DNA of 7,799 nt from Eggerthellaceae bacterium UBA5906 (GCA_002431805.1 DJEE01000160.1:2877-10675); one strand, 5' to 3'; positions 1-6,168 are shown, numbered from the stretch's first letter. A program made the numbers and translations. Notes: generated by a model from the letters alone, not told the origin.

Positions 1-455
1 AAGATGATGTCGATGTCGCGCTTAATGGCGGCCACGTACAGGTTGTACAAATAGTTGCGCAAGGAATACGGGCCGTTGTCAATCAGCGCTTCGCGGTAGA
101 AATGACGACGTCCCTCTAGCACCTCGGCAAAGCACTCGAAAAACTCAGCATGGTCCAAAGAACGCACGCCAGATTTCTGCGTAATATAGTAAGGGAAGTG
201 CGAAATGGAGTCCTCGCTGGGCTTTTCGTATAGAAGCACCGACTCAGAGAAGTGCTTCTTCAGCACCTGACCCATGTCGTAGCGGAAAATCCAGATGATA
301 AGGCGATCCTTGTTCACAAAGTGGTAGTAGAACGTTTTGCGGTTCTTTCCTGTTCTTTGAACGATGTCGCTGATAGACACTTTCCGAAGCGGCATCTCGT
401 CGCACAGCGATACAAATGCATCGGCAATCAGCAGCATTGTCGAGAGCGCGTTCAT
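1..455 (-). CDS. TetR/AcrR-family transcriptional regulator, C-terminus cut by window edge
   Basis: A DNA-binding regulator by its N-terminal half. I translated 151 codons; the gene runs off the left edge, so its C-terminus is missing. Residues about 24-52 form a TetR-type helix-turn-helix (VSISDIVQRTGKNRKTFYYH, then F46, N48, K49, L52), the classic T-x-F/Y-Y-x-H-F-x-x-K-D/E-x-L recognition pattern. The remainder is a helical ligand and dimer region; its 'RRHFYREAL' stretch recalls DhaS-like TetR C-terminal domains, though the ligand is unknown. The start is ATG at 455-453, with AAGGAG at 467-462 on the minus strand and six bases between. It is divergent from the flavoprotein gene at 885, so autoregulation plus control of that gene and the acyl-CoA dehydrogenase is the simple guess. 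It uses CTA leucine codons, unlike the divergent pair. TetR family: confident. Targets: inferred. Confidence 0.85.
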   Translation of the reverse strand, partial: MNALSTMLLIADAFVSLCDEMPLRKVSISDIVQRTGKNRKTFYYHFVNKDRLIIWIFRYDMGQVLKKHFSESVLLYEKPSEDSISHFPYYITQKSGVRSLDHAEFFECFAEVLEGRRHFYREALIDNGPYSLRNYLYNLYVAAIKRDIDII

Positions 456-884
456 CCAAAACTCCTTTCTTACCGGCAGTAAGACTTTGCGGCGCGCAAG
501 GCCATTGTAAAAGGCTTGCAACGCAAAATCTAGGACACATTTGAAATTGTGAGTAATTCTTCTACCGGAGTATACGTACTGAATAACCCGAATGGTCAAG
601 AGAAACCTCAAAACTCGTCACCAAAACCTATGAATATGTGAGGGTTGCCTATGCTAAAACACACACTATTCAAATTCTGTCCATCGCACAGCCAAATTCC
701 ACTTCGTAAAATAACAGCAGAAGGTAACGAGAAGAGGTTTGAGGAAAGCCTGATGGCCGAAACTCGTTAAATTGGGTAACAGCGCAATGGTTAAGCAGAC
801 GAGCTTTGCGTTACGCTCCTTTCTCAGACGAGAAAGCCCAACGCCTTCGACGCTCACTAGCATCATTCGGAAAGGAGCTGTGCT
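456..884. promoter_or_regulatory. 429-base divergent control region between the TetR gene and the flavoprotein gene
   Basis: No gene is supported here; small open frames lack a convincing start and SD. For the regulator, a TACAAT -10-like hexamer lies on the minus strand at 509-504, about 50 bases before its start codon. For the plus-strand gene I see only weak candidates: TTGTGA (547-552), 18 bases, TATACG (571-576); and a lone TAAAAT (707-712). Near the flavoprotein start are an 18-bp perfect inverted repeat (819-836) and two copies of CAGACGAG (796-803, 825-832). The region is visibly richer in A and T than the flanking genes, as expected for regulatory DNA. Its length leaves room for operators and a leader RNA. 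None of the promoters is certain. Confidence 0.5.
819..836. promoter_or_regulatory. Perfect 18-bp inverted repeat before the flavoprotein gene (operator or leader hairpin)
   Basis: CTTTCTC (819-825), AGAC, GAGAAAG (830-836): a perfect 7-bp dyad with a 4-base centre. It ends 34 bases before the SD (AAAGGAG, 871-877) of the gene at 885. Its size suits a TetR-type operator, or a short leader hairpin if transcription starts upstream. There is no T-run after it, so a terminator is unlikely. Role inferred only. Confidence 0.4.
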
Positions 885-2966
885 GTGGCAAAGTACCAGA
901 AATTGCTGGAGCCCCTCAAGATCGGTAACGTGGAGCTGAAGAACCGCTTCATCATGCTGCCGATGACCATCGAGAAGGTAGACAACTACCATGTCACCGA
1001 TGACTTGGTGGACTTCTACGAGAAGCGCGCTGAGGGCGGTGTCGGCCTGGTTGAAATCGGTTCTGCATACGTGTGCGACTGCTATAACACCACGCCGAAG
1101 TATCACACCACTACCGGTGCTTGCGGCATTTGGGACGATGAGTTCATCCCGGGCTTCAAGCGTGTTGCCGATGTGTGCCACAAGCATGGTTCCAAGGTTG
1201 CCGCTCAGCTGCAGCTCTGCTATGAGTGGCGCGCTAAGGGCGACGATCCGCTGCTGTCCTACTCTCCGTCGAAGGACGTTATGAGCGGTCCGTTCGTGGG
1301 CATGCCTGAGCGCGAGTTCACGAAGGAAGAAATCGCTATCCTGGTTGACCAGTACGGCGCTGCTGCTAAGCGTTGCAAGGAAGCCGGCATCGACATCATC
1401 GAGATTCATGCAGGCATCGGCTACATGGTCATGCGCTTCCTGTCGAAGTACTCCAACCATCGTACCGACGAGTATGGCGGATCTCCCGAGAACCGCGCTC
1501 GTCTGCTCACCGAGATCATCGACAAGATCCATGAGACCTGCGGCGCTGACATGCCTATCCTCATCCGTATCTCCGCTGATGACCTTATGCCTGGCGGCAA
1601 CCGTATCGAGGACACCCTCGAGCTCGTGCCGATTATCGAGAAGCACGGTGTGGATGCTTGGTCTGTGCAGGCTGGCTTCCATGAGGCTCCGCGCCCCGTT
1701 GCAAACCAGATTGTTCCCGAAGGCGAGTTCATCGACTTGGCCAAGCAGGTCAAGACGGTCACCAACAAGCCGGTCTTCCCGGGCACCCGCATCAACACGC
1801 TTGATATGTGCGACAAGATCATGAACGAGGGCTACGGCGACGCAGTCGGCATGGGTCGTCAGTTCATCGCCGATCCTGATACCGCCAAGAAGGTCACCGA
1901 GGGTCATCCCGAGCAGGTTCGTCCTTGCATCGTGTGCTCTCGCTGCCTGGACAACATCTTCATCGGCAAGCCTTGCCAGTGCTCCGTCAACGCACATGTG
2001 TGGCAGGGCGTCAAGGTTGGCACGCCTGAAGAGCATCCGGCTCAGCAGCAGAAGCACGTGGTCGTCATCGGTGCTGGCCCGGGCGGCTGCGAGGCGGCTC
2101 GTGTGGCAGCTATCCGTGGTCACAAGGTCACGCTCATCGATAAGTCTGATCGCGTGGGCGGCTTGCTGAACATGGCTCAGGTTCTGAACGCCAAGATCGA
2201 GCCTTTGGTGAAGTACTGGAACGAAGAGATCAAGCTTCATCCCAACATCGAGCTCAAGCTCAACACGAAGGTCGACGTTGACGCAATCAAGGCTCTCAAC
2301 CCTGATGAGGTTATCGTTTCTCCTGGTGGCGGCATCATCAAGCTTGATGTTCCCGGCATCGACGGCAAGAATGTCGTTAAGTCCGAAGACATCAAAGAGA
2401 TGTGCGCCGGCAAAGTTCCTGAGGGCAAGGGCATGCTGTGGAAGGCAGCTGTTGCAGCCATCAAGGCTCAGGGCGGCACCGTTGAGTTCATGCGCTTCGG
2501 CCTGAACATGGCATCTGGTCCTACCGCTATCGTTGGCAAGCGTGTTGTGGTTGTCGGCGGCGGCTTCGCTGGCCTGGAAGTTGCCGAGGCTATGTGCGAG
2601 AACCGCGAGATCACGGTCATCGAGGAAGCCAAGAAGCTTGGCAATGGCATCGGCATCATCGACAAGAATCCCACCATCAACCTGGTTAAGTCCAAGGGCG
2701 TCAAGCTCATGCCGCTGACCAAGCTGGTCGAGGTCACCAAGAAGGGCGCTAAGGTTCAGAACGTTGAAACCGGCGAAACCCAGTTGATCGAGTGCGACAC
2801 CGTCCTCACCTCTCTGGGTGTTGAGATGAATACGGAGCTGTTCGACCAGATCAAGGCCGTGTACCCCAACGCTCACCTCATCGGCGATGCAACCACGCCT
2901 GCTGGCAAGGTTTATCGTACGCTCGAGGCTGTCAAGGGCGGCTACGAAGTGGCAATGTCCATCTAA
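885..2966 (+). CDS. NAD(P)H-dependent FMN/4Fe-4S/FAD oxidoreductase of the 2,4-dienoyl-CoA reductase / enoate reductase type
   Basis: A cytoplasmic flavoenzyme, 693 residues. Family members carry hydride from NAD(P)H via FAD and a 4Fe-4S cluster to FMN, then to an activated C=C bond; some act on trimethylamine or bile acids. Residues 1-340 are the OYE-like TIM barrel: NRFIMLPMT (20-28), QLQL (108-111), and NHRTDEYGGSPENRAR (191-206). Cysteines 348, 351, 354 and 366 (C-x2-C-x2-C-x11-C, then SVN) fit the cluster site. Residues 391-405 hold the FAD dinucleotide fold GAGPGG, residues 554-568 a second one (GGGFAG), and 'IGDAT' (666-670) ends the FAD site. The usual HxxHGY barrel motif reads HAGIGY (175-180), lacking the second His. 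The start is GTG, chosen because AAAGGAG (871-877) sits seven bases before it. The gene lacks TTA, CTA and TCA codons, suggesting high expression. Family: very sure. Substrate: unknown. Confidence 0.9.
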   Translation: MAKYQKLLEPLKIGNVELKNRFIMLPMTIEKVDNYHVTDDLVDFYEKRAEGGVGLVEIGSAYVCDCYNTTPKYHTTTGACGIWDDEFIPGFKRVADVCHKHGSKVAAQLQLCYEWRAKGDDPLLSYSPSKDVMSGPFVGMPEREFTKEEIAILVDQYGAAAKRCKEAGIDIIEIHAGIGYMVMRFLSKYSNHRTDEYGGSPENRARLLTEIIDKIHETCGADMPILIRISADDLMPGGNRIEDTLELVPIIEKHGVDAWSVQAGFHEAPRPVANQIVPEGEFIDLAKQVKTVTNKPVFPGTRINTLDMCDKIMNEGYGDAVGMGRQFIADPDTAKKVTEGHPEQVRPCIVCSRCLDNIFIGKPCQCSVNAHVWQGVKVGTPEEHPAQQQKHVVVIGAGPGGCEAARVAAIRGHKVTLIDKSDRVGGLLNMAQVLNAKIEPLVKYWNEEIKLHPNIELKLNTKVDVDAIKALNPDEVIVSPGGGIIKLDVPGIDGKNVVKSEDIKEMCAGKVPEGKGMLWKAAVAAIKAQGGTVEFMRFGLNMASGPTAIVGKRVVVVGGGFAGLEVAEAMCENREITVIEEAKKLGNGIGIIDKNPTINLVKSKGVKLMPLTKLVEVTKKGAKVQNVETGETQLIECDTVLTSLGVEMNTELFDQIKAVYPNAHLIGDATTPAGKVYRTLEAVKGGYEVAMSI

Positions 2967-3017
2967 GCAGTTTCCAGCACCAAGATTTAGAAGTTTTCGC
3001 TTCAATCTACATACTAC

Positions 3018-3055
3018 GCGAGGCACTTGCCTTGAAACCCAAGTGGGTGCCTCGC
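3018..3055 (+). terminator. 9-bp hairpin after the flavoprotein gene, weak or partial terminator
   Basis: GCGAGGCAC (3018-3026) pairs perfectly with GTGCCTCGC (3047-3055) around a 20-base loop, beginning 51 bases after the stop codon. An inner TTG/CAA pairing may shorten the loop. What follows, CTCCTAATTTTGG, is a poor T-run, so full termination is doubtful. It could instead partly terminate or protect the 3' end of the upstream message. Confidence 0.5.
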
Positions 3056-3068
3056 CTCCTAATTTTGG

Positions 3069-3091
3069 TTCAAACACGAAAGTGTTTTGAA
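3069..3091 (+). promoter_or_regulatory. GAAA-loop hairpin or operator-like dyad before the acyl-CoA dehydrogenase gene
   Basis: AAACAC (3072-3077), GAAA, GTGTTT (3082-3087) is a perfect 6-bp stem closed by a GNRA-type tetraloop. Allowing one bulged T, the pairing extends to TTC...GAA (3069-3091). It sits 46 bases before the ATG at 3138 and has no T-run after it. As RNA it would be a stable leader hairpin; as DNA it could be a repressor site. No good promoter was seen between it and the gene. Confidence 0.4.
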
Positions 3092-3137
3092 TAAAGGTAG
3101 GTAAGTAGTTCCCAGTTAGTTTCCTTAAGGAGGAAAA

Positions 3138-4322
3138 ATGGATTACAGCTACACCCCGGAACAACTTGAAATCAAGCGCGGCATTCGTGAGTGGGGCAAG
3201 AAGCACCTCACGGAGGAGGCAATCGCCGCCGGTTACAAGAACCGTGGCATCGCCCCTGAGATCGCTAAGTCCTGGGTTGACGAGGGCTGGGGTCTGTATG
3301 GCCTGCCCGAGGAGTACGGTGGAAAGCCGGTCGACCATCAGACGATGGCAATGATCATCGAAGAGTTGAACCACAACGGCGGCAACATCCCCATGGCTCC
3401 CAACCTGCTCATCATGTTCGACATGTGCGAGTTTGGTAACCCTGAGCAGGTCAAGTACGCCATCGACTACTACAAGGAGAACGGTTACCCGCCGTACTGC
3501 CTGGCCATCTCCGAGCCCGGCGCTGGCTCCGATAACCAGGGCATGACCACCACCGCCACCAAGGGCGAGGATGGCAAGATCCACATCAACGGCACCAAGA
3601 CGTGGGTGACCTCTGGTGAGACCGCTGGTGGCTTCATCGTCGTGTGCAAGGACGAGGATCCTTCTCGCGAGAACAAGAACATGTCCATGTACCTGGTTCC
3701 TTCTGACGCCAAGGGCGTTACCATCGAGCCGCTGAACAAGATTGGCATGCAGATCATGCCCTTCTCCATGATTCACTTTGACGACGTTGTCGTTGACGAG
3801 GATCAGCTGCTCGGCATCAAGGGCAAGGGCTTCTATCAGTTGATGAAGAACTTCGAGTGGGAGCGCTGCGTGCTGTTGGCAGAGCTGCTGGGCGAGGCTC
3901 AGGCTGCTATGGAAGATGCTTGCGCTTGGGTGAACGATCGTCAGCAGTTCGGCAAGGGCATCAAGACCTTCCAGCTGGTTCAGGAGCACATCGTTGAGAT
4001 GCAGATCGCTCTGACCAACACCCGTAACTTCCTGTATCGTACCTGCTGGAAGCTGGACAACGGCATTCCGGTCAACAACGATGCTGCTATGCTGAAGCGC
4101 TATGGTGCTCCGGCTCTGACCGACTGCTGCTCTCGCGCTCTGCAGCTCATGGGCGGCCTCGGCTTCACCGATGAGACCCGCGTGTCTCGCCTCATGCTTG
4201 ACTGCCGCGGCTTCCAGATCGGTGGCGGCACCGTTGAGATCATGGTGCACATCTCCGGTCGTGGCATCCTCAAGGAGTACGCTAAGGGTGCTGAGGATCC
4301 CGATTACCTGTGGACCCTGTAA
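3138..4322 (+). CDS. Acyl-CoA dehydrogenase (LCAD/isovaleryl-type active site)
   Basis: FAD-dependent oxidation of an acyl-CoA to the 2-enoyl-CoA, or the reverse, with EtfAB as usual electron partner; cytoplasmic; 394 residues, normal family length. Signature one is AISEPGAGSDNQG (123-135). Signature two starts at Q336 (QLMGGLGF) and ends at D355. RQQFGKGI (268-275) is the FAD/dimer motif. In medium- and short-chain enzymes the catalytic base is the Glu of 'YEGT'; here that stretch is IGGGTVEIM (361-369), with Gly363 at the Glu position. Instead Glu242 in 'WERCVLLA' aligns with the catalytic Glu of long-chain and isovaleryl dehydrogenases (LD-x-ER), so the base has probably moved, not been lost. 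The start is ATG with AAGGAGG at 3127-3133. The gene lies 171 bases after the flavoprotein gene, in the same direction, with the same restricted codon use, so co-function is likely. Chain length and direction of catalysis are unknown. Confidence 0.92.
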   Translation: MDYSYTPEQLEIKRGIREWGKKHLTEEAIAAGYKNRGIAPEIAKSWVDEGWGLYGLPEEYGGKPVDHQTMAMIIEELNHNGGNIPMAPNLLIMFDMCEFGNPEQVKYAIDYYKENGYPPYCLAISEPGAGSDNQGMTTTATKGEDGKIHINGTKTWVTSGETAGGFIVVCKDEDPSRENKNMSMYLVPSDAKGVTIEPLNKIGMQIMPFSMIHFDDVVVDEDQLLGIKGKGFYQLMKNFEWERCVLLAELLGEAQAAMEDACAWVNDRQQFGKGIKTFQLVQEHIVEMQIALTNTRNFLYRTCWKLDNGIPVNNDAAMLKRYGAPALTDCCSRALQLMGGLGFTDETRVSRLMLDCRGFQIGGGTVEIMVHISGRGILKEYAKGAEDPDYLWTL

Positions 4323-4380
4323 AGCTTTTAAGCAATCTTGCTCGATAGCTGCGTAGGCTTGCAATAGCTTACCAACGTAT

Positions 4381-4411
4381 AAGAGCCCCGATGTTTATCA
4401 TCGGGGCTCTT
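4381..4411 (+). terminator. Strong rho-independent terminator of the acyl-CoA dehydrogenase gene
   Basis: AAGAGCCCCGATG (4381-4393) pairs perfectly over 13 bp with CATCGGGGCTCTT (4399-4411), loop TTTAT, followed by the T-rich CTTATGTT. It lies 58 bases after the stop codon. The A-rich left arm and T-rich right end could let it act from the minus side too, but a separate terminator serves that strand. Confidence 0.9.
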
Positions 4412-4430
4412 CTTATGTTCTGGTATAAAA

Positions 4431-4453
4431 TACCCGCCATAACTTGGCGGGTA
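4431..4453 (-). terminator. Rho-independent terminator of the methionine-synthase-reactivation-like gene
   Basis: TACCCGCCA (4431-4439) and TGGCGGGTA (4445-4453) form a perfect 9-bp stem with a 5-base loop. Read on the minus strand the stem is followed by TTTTATACC, giving a U-run for transcripts from the gene that stops at 4468. With the previous terminator it insulates two converging genes. Confidence 0.85.
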
Positions 4454-4467
4454 AAAAGGGAAATTCC

Positions 4468-5247
4468 TTAAGCCGTTTTCTTTTCTTCTTCGGCGTGCTT
4501 CTTAAACTTACCGCGTCGGCCATGGCAGTTCATGCCAATAGCGCGGATGCTACAGAACTCGCGGTTGCGGCATCGTGCGCATGCACGTTTTCTGCCGCGC
4601 TGGGATGCGTCGTACATGCCAATGACGCCCAACGTTGCGTTTTCGGTGTTCAGCGAGCCGTCCTCGTTGCAGGCAAAACCCAAACGACGTTCGGCTTGCG
4701 TATAGAACAGCAGCTGCGTGTTTGAGTCAAGCGGGAAATCGCTTTCGCCGGCTTGCAAGAGATTGTCGATATGCAGCCCAAGGGAATGAGCCTCTTCGTT
4801 AATGGTATTGGTGATAATTTCTTCTGCGCGGCCGCCAAGCGCTTGCAAACACGCGTCAAACACGGCAACGTCTTGTTCGGATTGTAGGGAATTGCGCAGT
4901 GCCTGAATATGCTCAGCAGTATCTACTGCAACGGCAACCATAACACAGTGGTTCGCGCGGCGCATGCGTTCGTAAACGGCTTCACCATGCAGAACCGCCA
5001 TGGTGCCTACCAGTTTGATACCAGGTTCGGTGTAGTCTGGCGGTAACGTGCAGATTGCCGGATTGAATATTTTATACGCGCCGCGGGGATGCAGGTTCTT
5101 GCAACATAGCGCGGCAATAGGGGTAATGCGCGCAAGAACATTAGGATCGTCTTTGTAGCCGTCGTCTAAAAAAGCCGCGACGGTCTGATCTTCCAAGGCG
5201 TCAACTTTGCAGTCGACTTCCTGTATTTGGTGAGCTTGGACAGCCAT
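4468..5247 (-). CDS. Stand-alone protein resembling the cobalamin-dependent methionine synthase activation domain
   Basis: A 259-residue, probably cytoplasmic protein with no signal peptide or membrane segment. Its second half resembles the short MetH-reactivation-like proteins of anaerobes: 'ESDFPLDSNTQLL' (168-180) matches their GYGDFPL-x-x-Q stretch, 'RLGFACNEDGSL..ENATLGVIG' (188-210) matches the IGV-x-L-T-x-S-x-M-L-x-P-x-K-S-V-S-x-I-x-G core, and CARC(x5)C..R (223-235) matches their closing C-x2-C...C-x2-R. A further Cys241 makes four cysteines that might bind metal or an Fe-S cluster. The family role is S-adenosylmethionine-dependent reactivation of cob(II)alamin in split methionine synthases; whether this one does so is inferred. 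The tail is Lys/Glu-rich (KFKKHAEEEKK). The start is ATG at 5247, with AAAGAGG five bases upstream. It is monocistronic and divergent from coaD. The match is from memory of the motifs, so treat it as probable only. Confidence 0.55.
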   Translation of the reverse strand: MAVQAHQIQEVDCKVDALEDQTVAAFLDDGYKDDPNVLARITPIAALCCKNLHPRGAYKIFNPAICTLPPDYTEPGIKLVGTMAVLHGEAVYERMRRANHCVMVAVAVDTAEHIQALRNSLQSEQDVAVFDACLQALGGRAEEIITNTINEEAHSLGLHIDNLLQAGESDFPLDSNTQLLFYTQAERRLGFACNEDGSLNTENATLGVIGMYDASQRGRKRACARCRNREFCSIRAIGMNCHGRRGKFKKHAEEEKKTA

Positions 5248-5285
5248 TACTGCCTCTTTCAGGTAGAACGAATACAGCTATAGGG

Positions 5286-5321
5286 CTATGGTATCAAGAT
5301 TGCCCGATTGATACCTCATAG
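5286..5321. promoter_or_regulatory. Long inverted repeat in the leader or operator of the methionine-synthase-like gene
   Basis: GGTATCAA (5290-5297) and TTGATACC (5308-5315) are perfect 8-bp arms around a 10-base centre. CTAT (5286-5289) and ATAG (5318-5321) extend the pairing to 12 bp with a 2-base bulge. It lies 39 to 74 bases before the minus-strand start at 5247, and downstream of the TATAAT at 5365-5360. That position suits a repressor operator or a leader hairpin. No T-run on either side marks it as a terminator. Confidence 0.5.
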
Positions 5322-5359
5322 ATTGCAAATTATCGAAGAGAACTATTGCCTATCTGCAC

Positions 5360-5365
5360 ATTATA
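5360..5365 (-). promoter_or_regulatory. -10 hexamer of the methionine-synthase-like gene
   Basis: On the minus strand the sequence is a perfect TATAAT at 5365-5360. No good -35 is visible 15 to 18 bases upstream. Transcription from here would give a leader of roughly 105 bases containing the inverted repeat at 5286-5321. Confidence 0.4.
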
Positions 5366-5413
5366 TGGGACAAAAGCGTTTATATGTGCATGTTTGTGAA
5401 AGTATTCTGAACG

Positions 5414-5419
5414 TATAAT
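5414..5419 (+). promoter_or_regulatory. -10 hexamer of coaD
   Basis: A perfect TATAAT about 95 bases before the coaD start. TTGTGA (5394-5399) is the best -35 look-alike, but the spacing is only 14, so the -35 is weak or activator-assisted. It points away from the opposite-strand TATAAT at 5365-5360, giving a divergent promoter pair. Confidence 0.5.
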
Positions 5420-5513
5420 GATTTATAGATTCAGAGGGGTTTGGCGCTAGTAGCCAGTTGTGGATCTGTCTCATTTCCATTTCGCAAGATAACCAGAGCG
5501 GAGGATTCCCATA

Positions 5514-5993
5514 GTGAAACGTGCACTTACGCCCGGCACCTTCGACCCTATTACTAATGGTCATTTAGACGTTATCACGCGCGCCTCGCGCATCATGGAT
5601 GAAGTAATCGTGGCAGTTGCCGTTTCGGATAAGAAAAAACCGCTCTTTTCGCTTGAAGAACGCGTTTCCCTTGTTGACCAGGCTGTTTCGCATCTTCCGA
5701 ATGTTCGAGTAGAGCCTTTTAACGAGCTGCTAGTCGATTTTGCGCGACGTATGGATGCTGAAGTGGTGATAAAGGGGTTGCGTGCTATCACCGATTTTGA
5801 ATACGAATTCCAAATGACTGCCATGAACTACAAGCTCGATAGAGAACTTGAAACGGCGTTTATCATGTCGCCGCCGCAGTACATGTATCTTTCATCGTCT
5901 ATTGTCCGTGAGATAGCTTCGATGGGAGGTGACCTTAACGGGCTTGTTCCTGAATGCGTGAAACTTGCCTTAGAAAAGAAATTCTCTCAGTAA
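5514..5993 (+). CDS. coaD: Phosphopantetheine adenylyltransferase
   Basis: Catalyses ATP + 4'-phosphopantetheine to dephospho-CoA + diphosphate, the next-to-last step of coenzyme A synthesis; cytoplasmic, normally a hexamer. The 159 residues are the usual full length. The nucleotidyltransferase motif is PGTFDPITNGH (7-17), with the T/HxGH histidine at 17. KGLRAITDFEYEFQMTAMN (87-105) is the family's substrate and ATP-binding stretch, and LSSSIVRE (116-123) is the ISSTxVR-type signature. The start is GTG, set by GGAGGA (5500-5505) eight bases upstream; no in-frame ATG near it fits better. Codons include TTA, CTA and TCA, so bias is much weaker than in the 885-4322 pair. It appears monocistronic, with a possible terminator before etfB. 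Identification is secure. Confidence 0.97.
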   Translation: MKRALTPGTFDPITNGHLDVITRASRIMDEVIVAVAVSDKKKPLFSLEERVSLVDQAVSHLPNVRVEPFNELLVDFARRMDAEVVIKGLRAITDFEYEFQMTAMNYKLDRELETAFIMSPPQYMYLSSSIVREIASMGGDLNGLVPECVKLALEKKFSQ

Positions 5994-6060
5994 GAAGCCT
6001 AGTGGATGTTTGTAATAGATTTGTCCAATAATTAATAGGCTATTTTACACGGCTAACTAC

Positions 6061-6091
6061 CCAAGCGGATGCATGTATCCGTTTTACTTGG
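6061..6091 (+). terminator. Hairpin between coaD and etfB, probable coaD terminator
   Basis: AAGCGGATG (6063-6071) can pair with TATCCGTTT (6076-6084), using two G-U pairs, around a CATG loop; a T-rich stretch overlaps and follows the stem. Outer CCAAG (6061-6065) and CTTGG (6087-6091) can also pair. It starts 68 bases after the coaD stop. Strength is moderate at best. Confidence 0.45.
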
Positions 6092-6110
6092 TCAATACCT
6101 CAGATATGAT
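6083..6110 (+). promoter_or_regulatory. Possible promoter of etfBA
   Basis: TTTACT (6083-6088), 16 bases, TATGAT (6105-6110, five of six consensus bases). Transcription would begin near 6117, about 50 bases before the etfB start. It overlaps the right side of the coaD terminator hairpin. Seen by eye only. Confidence 0.35.
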
Positions 6111-6156
6111 GGTTTTGAATAGTACTTGCCGAATGTGCGTAGCACATAAACCACGC

Positions 6157-6163
6157 AAGGAGG
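6157..6163 (+). promoter_or_regulatory. Shine-Dalgarno that fixes the etfB start
   Basis: AAGGAGG, five bases before the ATG at 6169. This is why the longer reading from the ATG at 6073 is not used: that start has no SD, and its extra 32 residues do not look like ETF sequence. Confidence 0.85.
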
Positions 6164-6168
6164 GCGTA

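Noticed and set aside
244..540. 98-codon minus-strand frame over the TetR gene start
   Set aside because: It is in a different frame from the TetR reading, which has a clear helix-turn-helix and a good SD; this frame has neither.
611..769. AAACTCGT repeated at 611-618 and 760-767
   Set aside because: Eight-base repeats 149 bases apart are expected by chance in a region of this size.
2887..3090. 67-codon plus-strand frame across the flavoprotein stop and the intergenic hairpins
   Set aside because: It mostly overlaps the flavoprotein in another frame and has no SD or recognisable sequence.
666..4364. 1232-codon open frame on the minus strand
   Set aside because: It lies codon-for-codon opposite two well-identified enzymes, and the protein has no recognisable domain. 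It is explained by the absence of TTA, CTA and TCA codons in the sense genes.
5361..5564. 67-codon minus-strand frame between the two divergent genes
   Set aside because: It covers the promoter region and the coaD start, has no family resemblance, and does not explain the conserved coaD signals.
6073..6168. Upstream in-frame extension of etfB
   Set aside because: There is no SD at 6073, the added residues are unlike ETF, and a strong SD precedes the ATG at 6169.
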